Source of the DNA: Leptodactylus fallax
Lineage: Eukaryota > Chordata > Amphibia > Anura > Leptodactylidae
Direction: 5' to 3'
Assembly (NCBI GenBank): GCA_947044405.1
Contig: CAMRHE010000157.1
Span: 952,501-1,016,500 of the forward strand
DNA: 64,000 nt
Shown here: positions 24,521 to 37,423 of the stretch, one piece after another
How the letters are laid out: each line of letters begins with the position of its first letter
Numbering within the stretch: position 1 is the stretch's first letter
The notes under the pieces: generated by a model
The model's database searches: none
The model's input: the letters and a program-made list of their open reading frames with translations, nothing else
What the model was told of the DNA's origin: nothing
Position numbers and translations under genes: made by a program

Positions 24521-24751
24521 TATATGGGCACTGCACAGTACCACTTCTTTTATCCTGTGTATTTTATGTTGCCCTGTGTGTATGAGCATTTCACGGTACC
24601 ACTTATCTAAGCATGTAGGTTGTATAGTATCAGTATAACATTGTACAGTACCACTTTTCTTTTTCTGTGCATACAGTCACTGCACAGTACCAATTCTTAT
24701 CCCATATACATGAGCACTGCATAGTACAACTTTTCTTATCCTGTCTAACCA

Positions 24752-25320
24752 GTAAGCTTAGTTCTGTTACCCTATCTATTCGTAAGTTTGGATCTGGTAC
24801 TATATGTAGATGGTAACTTTGATTCTTTTGCCATATCTTTGCAGTATGCTTGGTTATTGTACCGCATCTATGCAGCAAGTTTTGTTCTGTTACTATATCT
24901 ACATAGAAAGCTTAGTTTAGTAAGCTTGATTGTATCATATCTATACAGTAAGCTTGGTTCTGATATGGTATTTATGCAGTAAGTTTGGTTCTGTTAGCAT
25001 ATCTATGTTAAAAAAAAGCTTGGTTTAATAAGCTTGATTGTATTATATTTATGCAGTAATCCTGTCTCTATAATTATACCTATGTGGTAGCTTTGGTTCT
25101 GTTACTGTATCTAGGTGTTAAATTTTATTCTGGTATCATATCTTTGCAGTAAGCTTGGTTCTTGTACCATATCTATGCAATAAGTTTGGTCCTGTTACTA
25201 TATCTACATAGAAAGCTTGGTTTAGTAAGCTTGATTGTATCATATCTATGCAGTAAGCTTAGTTTTATTATGTTACCCATGCAGTAGCTTTGGTTCTGTT
25301 ACTGTATCTATGCAGTAATC
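24752..25320. repeat. 31-bp minisatellite, about 18 units, with a 42-bp variant unit
   Basis: The basic unit is GTAAGCTTGGTTCTGTTAC plus a CATATCTATGCA-like end, 31 bp. A longer form carrying an extra GTTTAGTAAGCTTGATTG segment recurs at about 24905, 25015 and 25215, hinting at a higher-order arrangement. It follows directly on the preceding minisatellite. Non-coding. Confidence 0.75.
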
Positions 25321-25396
25321 ATCAGATAATTTTAAAAACCTTATGCTTTTGGGAGGGGCACAAGCTTTATACAATCTAGGGTCCATGTTAGCCTTA

Positions 25397-25687
25397 GGCT
25401 AAGGCCCCACATGACGTCCTACAGCAAAAAAGAGCTGCGAGAAAAACCACGGTGGCAACACATCGCGGTTCTTCCCGCAGCGCTTTAGACAGAAAGTTCG
25501 CAGAGGTTTCCTCTGTGGACTTTCTGTTTCAATTATACCTATGGGGAATTATACCTATGAAAATCACAGTGTGTCCGTTGGTCCATCCGTCGGTTTTTAC
25601 TACATAGTGGGCATGGGATTCACTAGAAATTCACTGTAAAACACCGCAATTTTTTCTGCGGCGTTTCCGCCGTGTGGGGCCCCGACC
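25397..25687. repeat. Harbinger-like MITE, copy 3 of 3 (TTA duplication)
   Basis: Ends GGCTAAGGCCCCACATGACG and GCCGTGTGGGGCCCCGACC, flanked by TTA at 25394-25396 and 25688-25690. The internal CAGCGCTTTAGACAGAAAGTTCGCAGAGG region matches copy 1 closely. Confidence 0.7.
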
Positions 25688-26108
25688 TTAAATAAATTTT
25701 TTTGGCCAATGTAAAAAAAAAAAATACCTGAGGACATGGTAAGGTGTAAAATAAAAAAAGATGTAAAATTTAACTCACTCCTTTCTCTCCCTGCCATCCC
25801 TGCTGTGGGGCCCAGGTCCCCACCATCTGTCTCCAGTGATGACGTCAATGCCTCCCACCAACCAACATGGCCATTGCAAATAATGACTGGACTCAGGGTC
25901 ACATATGGTAGTCATCATCACTGCAGCACTGGAATCTCTGTAGCAATGATGTAACTAACTACTGTACATGCCCACTGGGGGGGCACTGACATTATTACTG
26001 GAGTGCTGGAGACAGCATGGACAGAGAAGACCAAAGGTTGGAGTTATTTTTTATTTTGCACTCTAGCCTGCCCTAAGCATATTTTTTTTGGCTGGAAAAA
26101 CCCTTTAA
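25688..26108. repeat. Probable TTAA-flanked repeat
   Basis: TTAA at 25688-25691 starts it, and GGCTGGAAAAACCCT before TTAA at 26105-26108 ends it. Only the right end clearly matches the AGGGGTTTTTCCAGCC type. Left end ATAAATTTTTTTGGCCAATG is a poor partner. It abuts the Harbinger-like copy 3 and may share its TTA. Confidence 0.45.
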
Positions 26109-28442
26109 TCCGCCCCTGTAGTTCTCATTCATGCAGACTTTTCTTATTATTGTTCTAAGAGTTATATGACGTTCATTTGGATCCATCAAACACCAGTAGC
26201 ATTAATAAATATATTTGGTGCAACAAAAAGAGCCACTGCCAAGGCCGCATTGGCACTGCTGTGTACAAAAAGTAAAGATGTTGTCATTAAAGAGACTGAT
26301 GAAATCACGCCCCTGTTCATGTTTGTGCAACTCCTGTGCAGTGGGAGTTGATCCTCATTGCCCCGATGTCACCACCACCTCTGTAAGATCTCTCATATGT
26401 GAAGTATCCTCTTAATGTCCTCAAAGGAAAGCCTCTTCTCTTTCAGGTGCAGGACAGGCTGACACAGTATGCTCATACAAGCCAAGGACAGTAAAAGCAT
26501 ACTGTGCATGCGCCAAATTTCAACAAGGGGATAGTGACATCGGAGCAGTGGGAGGATCAAGTCTCACTAAACAGGAGCAGGACAAAGATGAACAGAGGCG
26601 CGGTTTCATAGGTTAGAGCACTGCTTTGGGGACTGTGGGAATCCCCCCCCCCCCGTGCTCAAACTGAATCATTTGCATGATTCATAAATGTTCATCTTCT
26701 CAGTATCCATGGAATAAAAAGGATATGATTTTTATCAATGTTATGGCACTATGCAGGTAGTTTAAAAGAGTTGGGGAAGGTGCTAGATTTAAAATATACC
26801 ATGCATATGCAAAGCCTTAATATTAATAAATTGTGAAAAAAATATAAAACAGAAACTATCATGGATCTTGGTAGACTTTGAAAAATAGTTGAGGCACAAT
26901 GGGATACTGGCAATGGGAGAGCCCAGGTACAATTGAATATTGTGATTGTATAATGCAAGAGACCTATGGCCAATGCCAGCAAACCCAAAACTTTGTAAGA
27001 TAGCTATGTCGCCATGTCTATGTTCCTGACTATTGAATGCACTGGTGAAACTATAGGGGTCCCAGTGGTTGCAGCTGAGACTGGGTTCTGAAGCCAAGGG
27101 GGTCCACAGATACTGCTCAACAAACTAGGGCTGGATACATGTCTTTGTTCTCTTTCGTGATTTCCTTTGATGGCGGGCTGTCAGCATATAGTAAATTTAT
27201 AACCCCTGCCCCCTGGTGAGCTGCACTCCCACTGTTGGAAAGGAGGAAGTTAACCATTTCATGGAAAAATAGCAGTTGGTCAGTAGAATATAGTCACAGA
27301 GGAGTTCTGCGGGACAGACTGTGGCACAAAAGGGGGCATGATTATTATGTGTGGGGCACTGACAGGTAATGGTAAGGATGGGAAGCTTGTGTGCAGAAAC
27401 ATGTTGTGTACAAGTCTTAATGGCAGTCTGTGGCCAGATAGAGAAGGAACGGGAAATGTAAATGCTGATAAAATGTACAGATAGGATGTCGTGTATGGTT
27501 GGATGGAGGAAGGGGGTCAAGCTGAACTTTTGCTCCAGGACCCATAAGCTTTTCATTACGCCCTTTAACTGGTTAAAATGGGGTGACAATTCAGGGCCAC
27601 TTTTATCATTTCCAGCTTCATTGTTACTAGTGTTCTGTTTGCAGGGGTCAGAGAGAGGATTTTCGGAAAGTGGACAGGGTCTCTTTATTAACATCATCAT
27701 TTTCAGAGCCACTCTCATGAAGCTTTTCATGGCTTGTTCTGTCACAGAATGTAATTAAAACATTATATATCATACCTCAATTTACGGGGCTGTCTATTAC
27801 GCCCCAGCTGTGCACTGCAGATTCCCATTATTTCAAGTATTTAAAAAAGAAAAAAATGCTCTTCAAAACAATTACTGTAAAAGTGAATGAATGCAAGAAA
27901 AGAGAATGTTGCCATGGTGATAATTCTGACGCCATTAGGTGAGTCATTCTTAACCTTAACCACTCTGGACACAGGAGGAGAGGGCGCTGGCGGCTCCCCA
28001 CACGACGGAGGAGTGAACACGAAGGACTACAAGAGGACTTGTACTATTGCAGAATTATTAATGTTAATAATGTTTGTATTAAATGATCATATATTGTCTG
28101 TATGCCAGGAGCTCAGGGTTGAAATAATGGCCCTGAATGTAGTACTCATAAAAGATGGCACACATTTACTAACACAATAGTATTTTTTTTATTTCTGAAT
28201 GACACTGTTCACCAAGTTCTATATATTTCCTGCTCAAAAATGGGCGTTTAAGTAAAGCAATAACTTGTGCCAAATTTATTATTGCCATGCATCAGATTTC
28301 TCTGGTACCAGAGATGGCTAAAGTAGGGTTTAAACTCGTGCAAGCTACACCCAATGTATATCACCACCATGTGCCATTGTGATAAATATGGCCCCTTTTG
28401 TGACTGTCTGTTGTAAGTAGTAAATTGTAAATATTATCCACA
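26109..28442. other. About 2.3 kb without a recognised gene
   Basis: A C-homopolymer lies at 26645-26654. The longest open frame is 182 codons on the minus strand (27197-27745); it has no family motif, low-complexity composition and no splice context, so I treat it as chance. No element ends recognised. Confidence 0.4.
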
Positions 28443-28444
28443 TA

Positions 28445-29982
28445 CAGTCATGGCCAAAAGTGTTGGCACCCCTGAATTTTTTCCAGAAAAATGATTGCAA
28501 TTACACGTTTTGTCATACACATGTTTATTTTCTGTGTGTATTGCCAAAAATGATATAATTTCAAGCAAAACTACAAAAAAGGGCCGGACAAAATTATTGG
28601 CACCCTTAACTTAATATTTGGTTGCACATCCTTTGGAAAAAAATAACTGAAATCAATCGCTTCCTATAACCATCAGCAAGCTTCTTACACCTCTTTAACT
28701 GGAATTTTGGACCACTCTTCTTTTGCAAACTGCTCCAGGTCTCTCATATTAGAAGGGTACCTTCTCCCAACAGCAATTTTAAGATCTCTCCACAGGTGTT
28801 CAATGGGGTTTAGATCCGGACTCTTTGCCAACCACTTGAGAACTCTCCAGCGCTTTATTTCCTTTCATTTCTGGGTGCTTTTTGAAGTATGTTTGGGGTC
28901 ATTGTCCTGCTGGAAAACCCATGACCTAGGGCCCAGTGTCAGTTTTTTGATACTGGGTCCTACATGGAGACCGAAAATCCTTTGGTAATCTTCAGATTTC
29001 ATGATGCCTTGCACACAGTCCAACCCCAAAACATCTTTGAACCTCCACCATATTTGACTATTGGTACTGTCTTCTTTTCTTTGTAGGCCTCATTCCATTT
29101 TTGGTAAACAGTAGAATGATGTGCTTTACCAAAAAGCTCTATCTTGGTCTCATCTGTCCACAAGACGTTTTCACAGAAGGATTTTAGCTTACTCACTTAC
29201 ATTTTGACAAACTGCAGTCTAGCTTGTTTATGTCTCTGTGTCAGCAGTGGGGTCCTCCTGGGTCTCCTGCCATAGCATTTCATTTCTTTCACATTTTGAC
29301 AGATAGTTCGTGCTGACACTGATGCACCCTAAGCCTGCAGGACAGCTTGAATTTCTTTGGAACTTGATTGGGGGTGCTTATCCACCATCCAGACTATCCT
29401 GGGTTGCAACCTTTCATCAATTTTTCTCTTTTGTCCATGTCCAAGGAGATTAGCTACAGTGCCATGGGTTGTAAACCTTTTGATTATGTTGCAAACCGTC
29501 GACAAAGGAACATCAAGATCTTTGAAGATGGACTTGTAACCTTGAGATTGTTGATATTTTTCCAAAATTTTGGTTCTCAAGTCCTCAGACTGTTCTATTC
29601 TCCTCTTTCTCTTCTCCATGCTTAGTGTGGCTCACAGAGACACACAATGCAAAGATTGAGTCAACTTCTCTTCTTTTCATCTGGTTTCAGGCGTGGTTTT
29701 TATATTGCCCACACCTGTTTCTTGTCACAGGTAATTTTGAAGCATCTCATTCTTGAAACAATTACCCACAATTTTGAAAAGGTGCCACCAACTTTCTCCG
29801 GCCCATTTTTGTGTGAAATCATGTCCAATTTGCTTTTTTGTTCTGTATTTTTGTGTTGTTTCAATACACGCAAAGGAAATAAACATGTGTATAACAAAAC
29901 GTGTAATTGCAATAAATTTCTGGGAGAAATACTTCATTTTCTGGAAAAATGTCATGGGTGTCAACACTTACGGCTATGACTG
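28445..29982 (-). mobile_element. Degenerate Tc1/mariner element, copy D (1538 bp), third family
   Basis: Ends CAGTCATGGCCAAAAGTG and CGGCTATGACTG inverse, with TA at 28443-28444 and 29983-29984. The family has the GTTGGCACCCCTGAA box inside each terminus and is shared with copy E. About 110 bp shorter than copies A-C through internal deletions. Confidence 0.9.
28611..29619 (-). pseudogene. Broken Tc1-type transposase (copy D)
   Basis: Starts MEKRKRRIEQSEDLRTKI at 29619. The N-terminal half is readable to about 29329 with the helix-turn-helix YKSIFKDLDVPLSTVCNII. A stop then interrupts it. Further fragments include the first catalytic D in LWTDETKIELFG (about 29150), the [13 protein letters not shown] block (about 28890) and the [12 protein letters not shown] glutamate (about 28800). 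Between the WGW segment and the KS.D block a piece present in copies E and F (the GC.AASGTG region) is deleted. A premature stop follows IPVKEV near 28690. Natural end TAA at 28611-28613. Confidence 0.85.
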
Positions 29983-29984
29983 TA

Positions 29985-32900
29985 AGGTCTACAGCAAACA
30001 GCTACTTCAGTATTTTTTGTACATAGAACTGTATTTTAGAAAGAACCACTGAAGAAAGAACCACTGCGATGCCTACTGCAATACATTGTCTAGTTTTATT
30101 TGGGGTTTAAAAATTGCACTTGTTCTTTAGGGAGAAATCTGTCATTGCACCCCACCATTACTAGCTGCGGTGGCCCCATTTTGATTTGGTCATTTGAATT
30201 TAGTGCTATAAGAGAGAGTATGCAGGAGCAAAAATTCAAATAAACTTCCTGGCAGCACAAAATACAATCGCTTGTGATCTCAATGCCTACTACATTTGTA
30301 TCTCTTATTCTCTATCTGACATACACTCTCTCATATCTGTTTCCCCACAAAGCAGCAGTTTAATGGGCAGCGGATTGTTGACTCACTGTGCTAGCAAACT
30401 ACTTTGATTTAAGGCATCCTCTTCAGGTCTCGTGTAAGCAGACTCACCAGTATTTAGCCTTTAATTCTAATATGGGGCACTGGACTTCGCTGTGGGAGTC
30501 TGCCATGTAGATATCTCCTGAGGTGGACCTGGCGTTGGTAACAGCTGACCAGGCTGTCAAGGGACTATAGTGCAACACACCACAGAATCAGGCAAAACCC
30601 ATAAATACAGACTAAAATCAGAGCAGACAGAGTACATGCAAAGACTAAAACAGATAGCAGTTCTTAGGACTAGTAACTAATAAGGCCACAAGTAGCAGAG
30701 GTATAGCAAAAGCCTGTAGGCCAAACATTCATAACAGAATCCTGAAGGTCACTGGTAGCAGGATGTATAGCAAAACTCCATAGGCCAAACATTCATTGTA
30801 AAAGGACCATAGGCCATGGTAGATGGAAGAACATGCCTCCATTCATGGAACATATAAGTCCACATGGTAGCAGACGGGATACATGGCAGATGGACAAATG
30901 CATCCACAGAAGTACAAACATGACTGGCATCAAACAGAACTCAGACATACAGACAGAAGGATAGCATGCAAGCATCCAAACAACAGATCGTGAAACAGAC
31001 AGCTGAAGCATTGCAAAGCCAGGGTGTGGCTAGAGAAGCAGACTTTTAGATACATGGGCAGACAGAGTTGGCAGCAGGGAGCTTAGCATGTGAGTACACT
31101 AATTGTTAAAAAAACTAACAGAGGTACTGTACATAGGCAGCTAGGTCTACTAGGATAAGTAGTACCAGCAAGCACAGAGTACCAATGTTACAAATAGCCT
31201 TTCCTGGTTGTTCTATATTATAGAGGTTGTGACACAATCTTTAGTGGTTCACACAGCTGCTCCTCATGATTGGCAGTGCTAGAGACAGGCTACCTGCAAG
31301 GTATTATTGGGAAACCTGCTGGGCCACCACCTGATGTCATGTGGGGTAAGGATGTATTGGGGAAAGTACTATAGCTTTCAAATCCCATGTTCACCCCCTG
31401 AACATTTGAAATCTTGAAACAAACAGACTGAATTTCACAGTATTCCAGTCTGTGGGAGATTCGCTATATTATAATAGATCTCGGCGATTTCGCCGCGCGG
31501 GAGCAGGCCTGCAACTGCAAAGGTCCCCACCGGCCCGAGAGCCATCTTTTAATTTTGGGGGACAACATTGCAGTGCAATGCCTGTAATCATGGGCCTTAG
31601 CTCCCAGTCTCCGCAGTAATGTAGCAAAGCGGTCGCCATTTTAAAGACACGGCATCCACTGGGACACCTCCTCCCCCAGCCCAGGACCCGCAGCATCTGC
31701 TGCTGCCGATTTCCTGCAGGAGCAACCCTGCTTCTGCCTACTGTGACCCTGCTCCACTGCCCTCCCCAACGCGCCAGGTTAGCTACATTCGGACTATAAG
31801 AGGCAACCCCATTCTTCTCCCCAAAAAGTTTTTATAACTCTTTTATAACCCTTTTTATAACTGCTTGTTTGTGTCATTTTTATTTTGTCTCTTTTGCTAA
31901 GCACTCAACCTTTTTGATTTAAAGTGTTCACTTTAATGTTAGTCATGCTCCATGAATCATTGCCTTGCAAATGTGTTTTCCCGTGTGACTGTTGGAGAGC
32001 AATGTGTGTTTGTGTGGTGGGTTCCTATTGGCCCTGAATGCAATAATTGGTGGCAGCATGTATCTAAGGTGATTGGATTGTTCTGGAGTGTGATTTACGC
32101 TCAATTTGGAGGCCTCCAACCTGAAGTCAATCAAAGACATCTTGTAGAATATTGCATAACAACAGCAAATCCTTCAATAAATTGCAGCTCATAATTATGA
32201 GATTCAAGGAAATGTTAAAAACTGCAAGAGTCCTGGCCTTATACATTACACCAGTATCTGGGAATCTCTGCAGTGATACATTACATTTAGAAAACTAACT
32301 GCATGCAAATTCCCAGGAATCCTAGCTGTCATTGAAACATTTGTATAGGCATCTAGTCTTACATCTTAAGAAAAGAGAATTAGCGGACAGCAAGGTGCAC
32401 TATAGAGCATCTTCATCCACACGTAGCTTAACCCAATGAACATGAACTGATCTTCATGCAGAAATAAATCTCAGATGAACTTCCTTAAGATGATACAGTA
32501 ACCTTGAGTCAGCTTGAGCATTGTAATATTTTTTCATTTCCTCTAGCAGAGATCAGGTTAATAAGAACAGTGTAAATTACATAACTCCATGAACACCCAC
32601 TTCTCACCTAAGGTGCATGGTATGATGCCAGGAAGAGAAAATTAATTCATGCTTATTACAAAGCCATCAATGATAGGTGTGAGTGCACAGAGCTGGGGAG
32701 GGGGGTTCAGTCATAGAGAGCTATACTCTGTAAAAATCAATATATCTAGGCAATGATTTCACCGGAAAAGAAGTTGCTTGAAGGGTTACATGGTAAATTC
32801 TCTGTATCCAAATTCTCAGTCACTCAGGCAAGGAGATGTGTGTTGCCTGGCTGCTCTAAGCAGACGTGTGATATGGAATTAAATGAGAGGGGGGAGGTGC

Positions 32901-33448
32901 AGCGAGCACCAAGAAAGTATGCCAAGAATACTAATCCTTCAGTTTTATGCAATGGGAATATTACAGGATACAGCAACCTGGAAACCATGAAAACATTACA
33001 GATACTGACAGCCTTTAATGTAGAATTCTACTCACATGAAGGAATCACTTTCCCCAGTGTTAACCCTATCTTGTATTATGTACGTGGCCATGATGACATC
33101 ATCACCCAGCACTTGGGATTATCAGGAAATCATAATGTTAAAAACTGAAATGTTATGGAGGGGGCTTCAAGTGTCATACAATACATCATTTTATGCAGTG
33201 GTGAATGTGAAGTAAATTGAGCAAAACTGATCAAACTGATGCATGTACTATGATAAATTTGGCAATCTGAAAATAGTGATCACAATTATTTTATATGACT
33301 GAAATAGGCCACACTTTCTGATACCAGTCCACAGCAGGATGTAGACAATTCACTATGGTGTATGATGGAGGTTGCAAAACTGAAAAATATTGATAAAACA
33401 GCCACTCACACAACCACAACCTATGAGGGGAGTGAATACTTAGTATTC
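29985..33448. other. About 3.5 kb without a recognised gene; locally repetitive and locally GC-rich
   Basis: At 30660-30830 a segment with AGGCCAAACATTCAT appears twice (about 30718 and 30782), a short tandem duplication. From about 31480 to 31800 GC rises sharply, with a GGCGATTTCGCC hairpin at 31485-31496; the text CTACATTCGGACTATAAGAG suggests a dispersed repeat fragment rather than a promoter. From about 31930 to 32560 the sequence is free of recognisable repeats and has several TAATTA/ATAATTAT motifs. An open frame of 131 codons (32753-33148) shows no family resemblance. Confidence 0.4.
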
Positions 33449-33450
33449 TA

Positions 33451-34982
<1,532 letters not shown>

Positions 34983-35329
34983 TAATTGTAATTCAATAAC
35001 ACTTCTATAATGTGCCAGTCATAATGGTACAAGTAGTGCACCCATACCATTAAATCAGGCCGCCCAGCATATTTTAAGTACACAACTGTAATATAGTGAT
35101 TTCAAATGTACTGTATATATGCATTTATGAATGAATGAATAAAACCATCTCCACAATACCTAAATATAATCATACTCATGACATATTTATCTTATTTTAG
35201 TTAAATCTCCTGTTAACATTATGTTAATGACCACCACAGACATCAGATTCTCAGCAGAACCTCTGCAGATAAATGTCTTATGTGTATGGCCAGCATTAAA
35301 AAAACTAATTTGCATCAATTATCACGTCC

Positions 35330-35774
35330 ACTCCGAACTATCCTCCTAACTCTTGTCCAACATGCTTTTTGACAGGCTACAGTCAGGCTTCAGACCCCAT
35401 CACTCCACAGAAACTGCCCTAAGCAAAGTCACTAATGACCTTCTAACTGCCAAAGCCAAGCGTCACTACTCTGTCCTCCTCCTCCTCGACCTCTCCTCTG
35501 CCTTTGAAACAGTCGACCACTCCCTCTTGTTGAAACACTCTCATCCCTTGGCATCTTAGACATGGCCTTTTCCTGGATCTCCTCATACCTCACCAACCGC
35601 ACATTCAGCATCTTCCACTCGCACACCACCTCCCCGCCACGCCCTCTTTCTGTAGGTGTCCCCCAAGCCTCCGTCCTAGGTCCCTTCCTGTTCTCCATTT
35701 ACACTCTCAGCTTTGGCTAACTCATAGAATCTCATGGTTTTCAATACCATTGCTATGCTGACTACACTCAAATA
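35330..35774 (+). pseudogene. L2-type LINE reverse transcriptase, first part, cut by Tc1 copy B
   Basis: The text [26 protein letters not shown]...[19 protein letters not shown] (35380-35530) is the RT finger/palm start of L2/CR1-type non-LTR retrotransposons; after a frameshift it runs on to the palm. Just before the junction the catalytic box reads YADYTQ (about 35756-35773), where YADDTQ is usual, so the second aspartate is changed. It is 5'-truncated at about 35330, with no endonuclease or ORF1. It continues at 37424 once the Tc1 element is removed. Confidence 0.85.
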
Positions 35775-37423
35775 CAGTCATATGAAAAAGTTTGGGCACC
35801 CCTATTAATCTTAATAATTTTTAGTTCTAAATATTTGGGTGTTTGCAACAGCCATTTCAATTTGATATATCTAATAACTGATGGACACAGTAATATTTCA
35901 GGATTGAAATGAGGTTTATTGGACTAACAGAAAATGTGCAATATGCATTAAACCAAAATTTGACCATTGCAAAAATTTGGGTACCCTTATCATTTTATTG
36001 ATTTGAATACTCCTAACTACTTTTTACTGACTTACTGAAGCACAAAATTGGTTTTGTAACCTCACTGAGCTTTGAACTTCAAAGCCAGGTGTATCCAATC
36101 ATGAGAAAAGGTATTTAAGGTGGCCAATTGCAAGTTGTTCTCCTATTTGAATCTCCTCTGAAGAGTGGCATCATGGGCTCCTCAAAACAACTCTCAAATG
36201 ATCTGAAAACAAAGATTGTTCAACATAGTTGTTCAGGGGAAGGATACAAAAAGTTGTCTCAGAGATTTAACCTGTCAGTTTCCACTGTGAGGAACATAGT
36301 AAGGAAATGGAAGACCACAGGGACAGTTCTTGTTAAGCCCAGAAGTGGCAGGCCAAGAAAAATATCAGAAAGGCAGAGAAGAAGAATGGTGAGAACAGTC
36401 AAGGACAATCCACAGACCACCTCCAAAGAGCTGCAGCATCATCTTGCTGCAGATGGTGTAACTGTGCATTGGTCAACAATACAGCAGACTTTGCACAAGG
36501 AGAAGCTGTATCGGAGAGTGATGCGAAAGAAGCCGTTTCTGAAAGCACGCCACAAACAGAGTCGCCTGAGGTATGCAAAAGCACATTTGGACAAGCCAGC
36601 TTCATTTTGGAAGAAGGTCCTGTGGACTGATGAAACAAAGATTGAGTTGTTTGGTCATACAAAAAGGCGTTATGCATGGCGTCAAAAAAACACAGCATTC
36701 CAAGAAAAACACTTGCTACCCACTGTAAAATTTGGTGGAGGTTCCATCATGCTTTGGGGGTGTGTGGCCAATGCCGGCACCGGGAATCTTGTTAAAGTTG
36801 AGGGTCGCATGGATTCAACTCAGTATCAGCAGATTCTTGAGAATAATGTACAAGAATCAGTGACGAATTTGAAGTTACGCCGGGGATGGATATTTCAGCA
36901 AGACAATGATCCAAAACACAGCTCCAAATCTACTCAGGCATTCATGCAGAGGAACAATTACAATGTTCTGGAATGGCCATCCCAGTCCCCAGACCTGAAT
37001 ATCATTGAACATCTGTGGGATAATTTGAAGCGGGCTGTCCATGCTCGGCGACCATCAAACTTAACTGAACTGGAATTGTTTTGTAAAGAGGAATGATCAA
37101 AAATACCTTCATCCAGGATCCAGGAACTGATTAAAAGCTACAGGAAGCGACTAGAGGCTGTTATTTTTGCAAAAGGAGGATCTACTAAATATTAATGTCA
37201 CTTTTCTGTTGAGGTGCCCATACTTTTGCATCGGTCAAATTTTGGTTTAATGCATATTGCACATTTTCTGTTAGTACAATAAACCTCATTTCAATCCTGA
37301 AATATTACTGTGTCCATCAGTTATTAGATATATCAAATTGAAATGGCTGTTGCAAACACCCAAATATTTAGAACTAAAAATGATTAAGATTAATAGGGGT
37401 GCCCAAACTTTTTCATATGACTG
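35775..37423 (+). mobile_element. Full-length Tc1/mariner element, copy B (1649 bp)
   Basis: Same family and identical length as copy A. TA duplications at 35773-35774 and 37424-37425. Terminal repeats about 210 bp beginning CAGTCATATGAAAAAGTTTG. It is inserted into the RT domain of an L2-type LINE in the same orientation, only a codon after the YAD(D)T box. Confidence 0.95.
36173..37096 (+). CDS. Tc1-type DD34E transposase, C-terminally truncated by a TGA (copy B)
   Basis: The start MGSSKQLSNDLKTKIV was chosen as for copy A (an upstream in-frame ATG lies at 36128). 307 codons are open. Modules: paired helix-turn-helix with VSTVRNIVRKW, GRPRK linker, D in WTDETKIELFG, D in [10 protein letters not shown], and E in LNIIEHLWD. 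Against copy A I see about eight amino-acid changes, such as G for W at SCSxEG, R for Q in VMxKKPF, P for S in DKxASF and Q for H in PSxSPD. The TGA at 37094-37096 is at the same codon as in copy A. Reading on in frame gives SKIPSSRIQ through TKY and TAA at 37193-37195, 340 residues in all. No other break is visible, so it is one of the two best candidates here for a recently active source. Confidence 0.9.
   Translation: MGSSKQLSNDLKTKIVQHSCSGEGYKKLSQRFNLSVSTVRNIVRKWKTTGTVLVKPRSGRPRKISERQRRRMVRTVKDNPQTTSKELQHHLAADGVTVHWSTIQQTLHKEKLYRRVMRKKPFLKARHKQSRLRYAKAHLDKPASFWKKVLWTDETKIELFGHTKRRYAWRQKNTAFQEKHLLPTVKFGGGSIMLWGCVANAGTGNLVKVEGRMDSTQYQQILENNVQESVTNLKLRRGWIFQQDNDPKHSSKSTQAFMQRNNYNVLEWPSQSPDLNIIEHLWDNLKRAVHARRPSNLTELELFCKEE

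Larger units (their letters stand above)
22600..24750. repeat. Degenerate minisatellite of about 40-55 bp units, split by Tc1 copy C
   Basis: The unit has the form (G)TATATGGGCACTGCACAG + TACCACTTCTCTTATCC-like text. It occurs about five times at 22600-22889 and about five times at 24523-24750. The 1629-bp Tc1 element lies exactly between. Removing it with one TA rebuilds a normal unit (CTTATCTTGTG-TATATGGGCACTG). A 12-bp perfect hairpin (TGATACCTGTGC at 22836-22847 against 22860-22871) sits in the left part. Confidence 0.7.

Noticed and set aside
22600..25320. CRISPR-like array
   Set aside because: The units are direct tandem repeats without unique spacers, in a eukaryotic context.
27197..27745. 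182-codon open frame on the minus strand
   Set aside because: No family motif, no start context or splice structure, and lies in AT-rich DNA; expected by chance in 64 kb.
31469..31800. GC-rich segment as a CpG-island promoter
   Set aside because: GC rises but CpG is sparse after the first 40 bases, and CTACATTCGGACTATAAGAG looks like dispersed-repeat wording; no adjacent gene.
32753..33148. 131-codon open frame on the plus strand
   Set aside because: Several cysteines, but no recognisable domain spacing and nothing around it looks like a gene.
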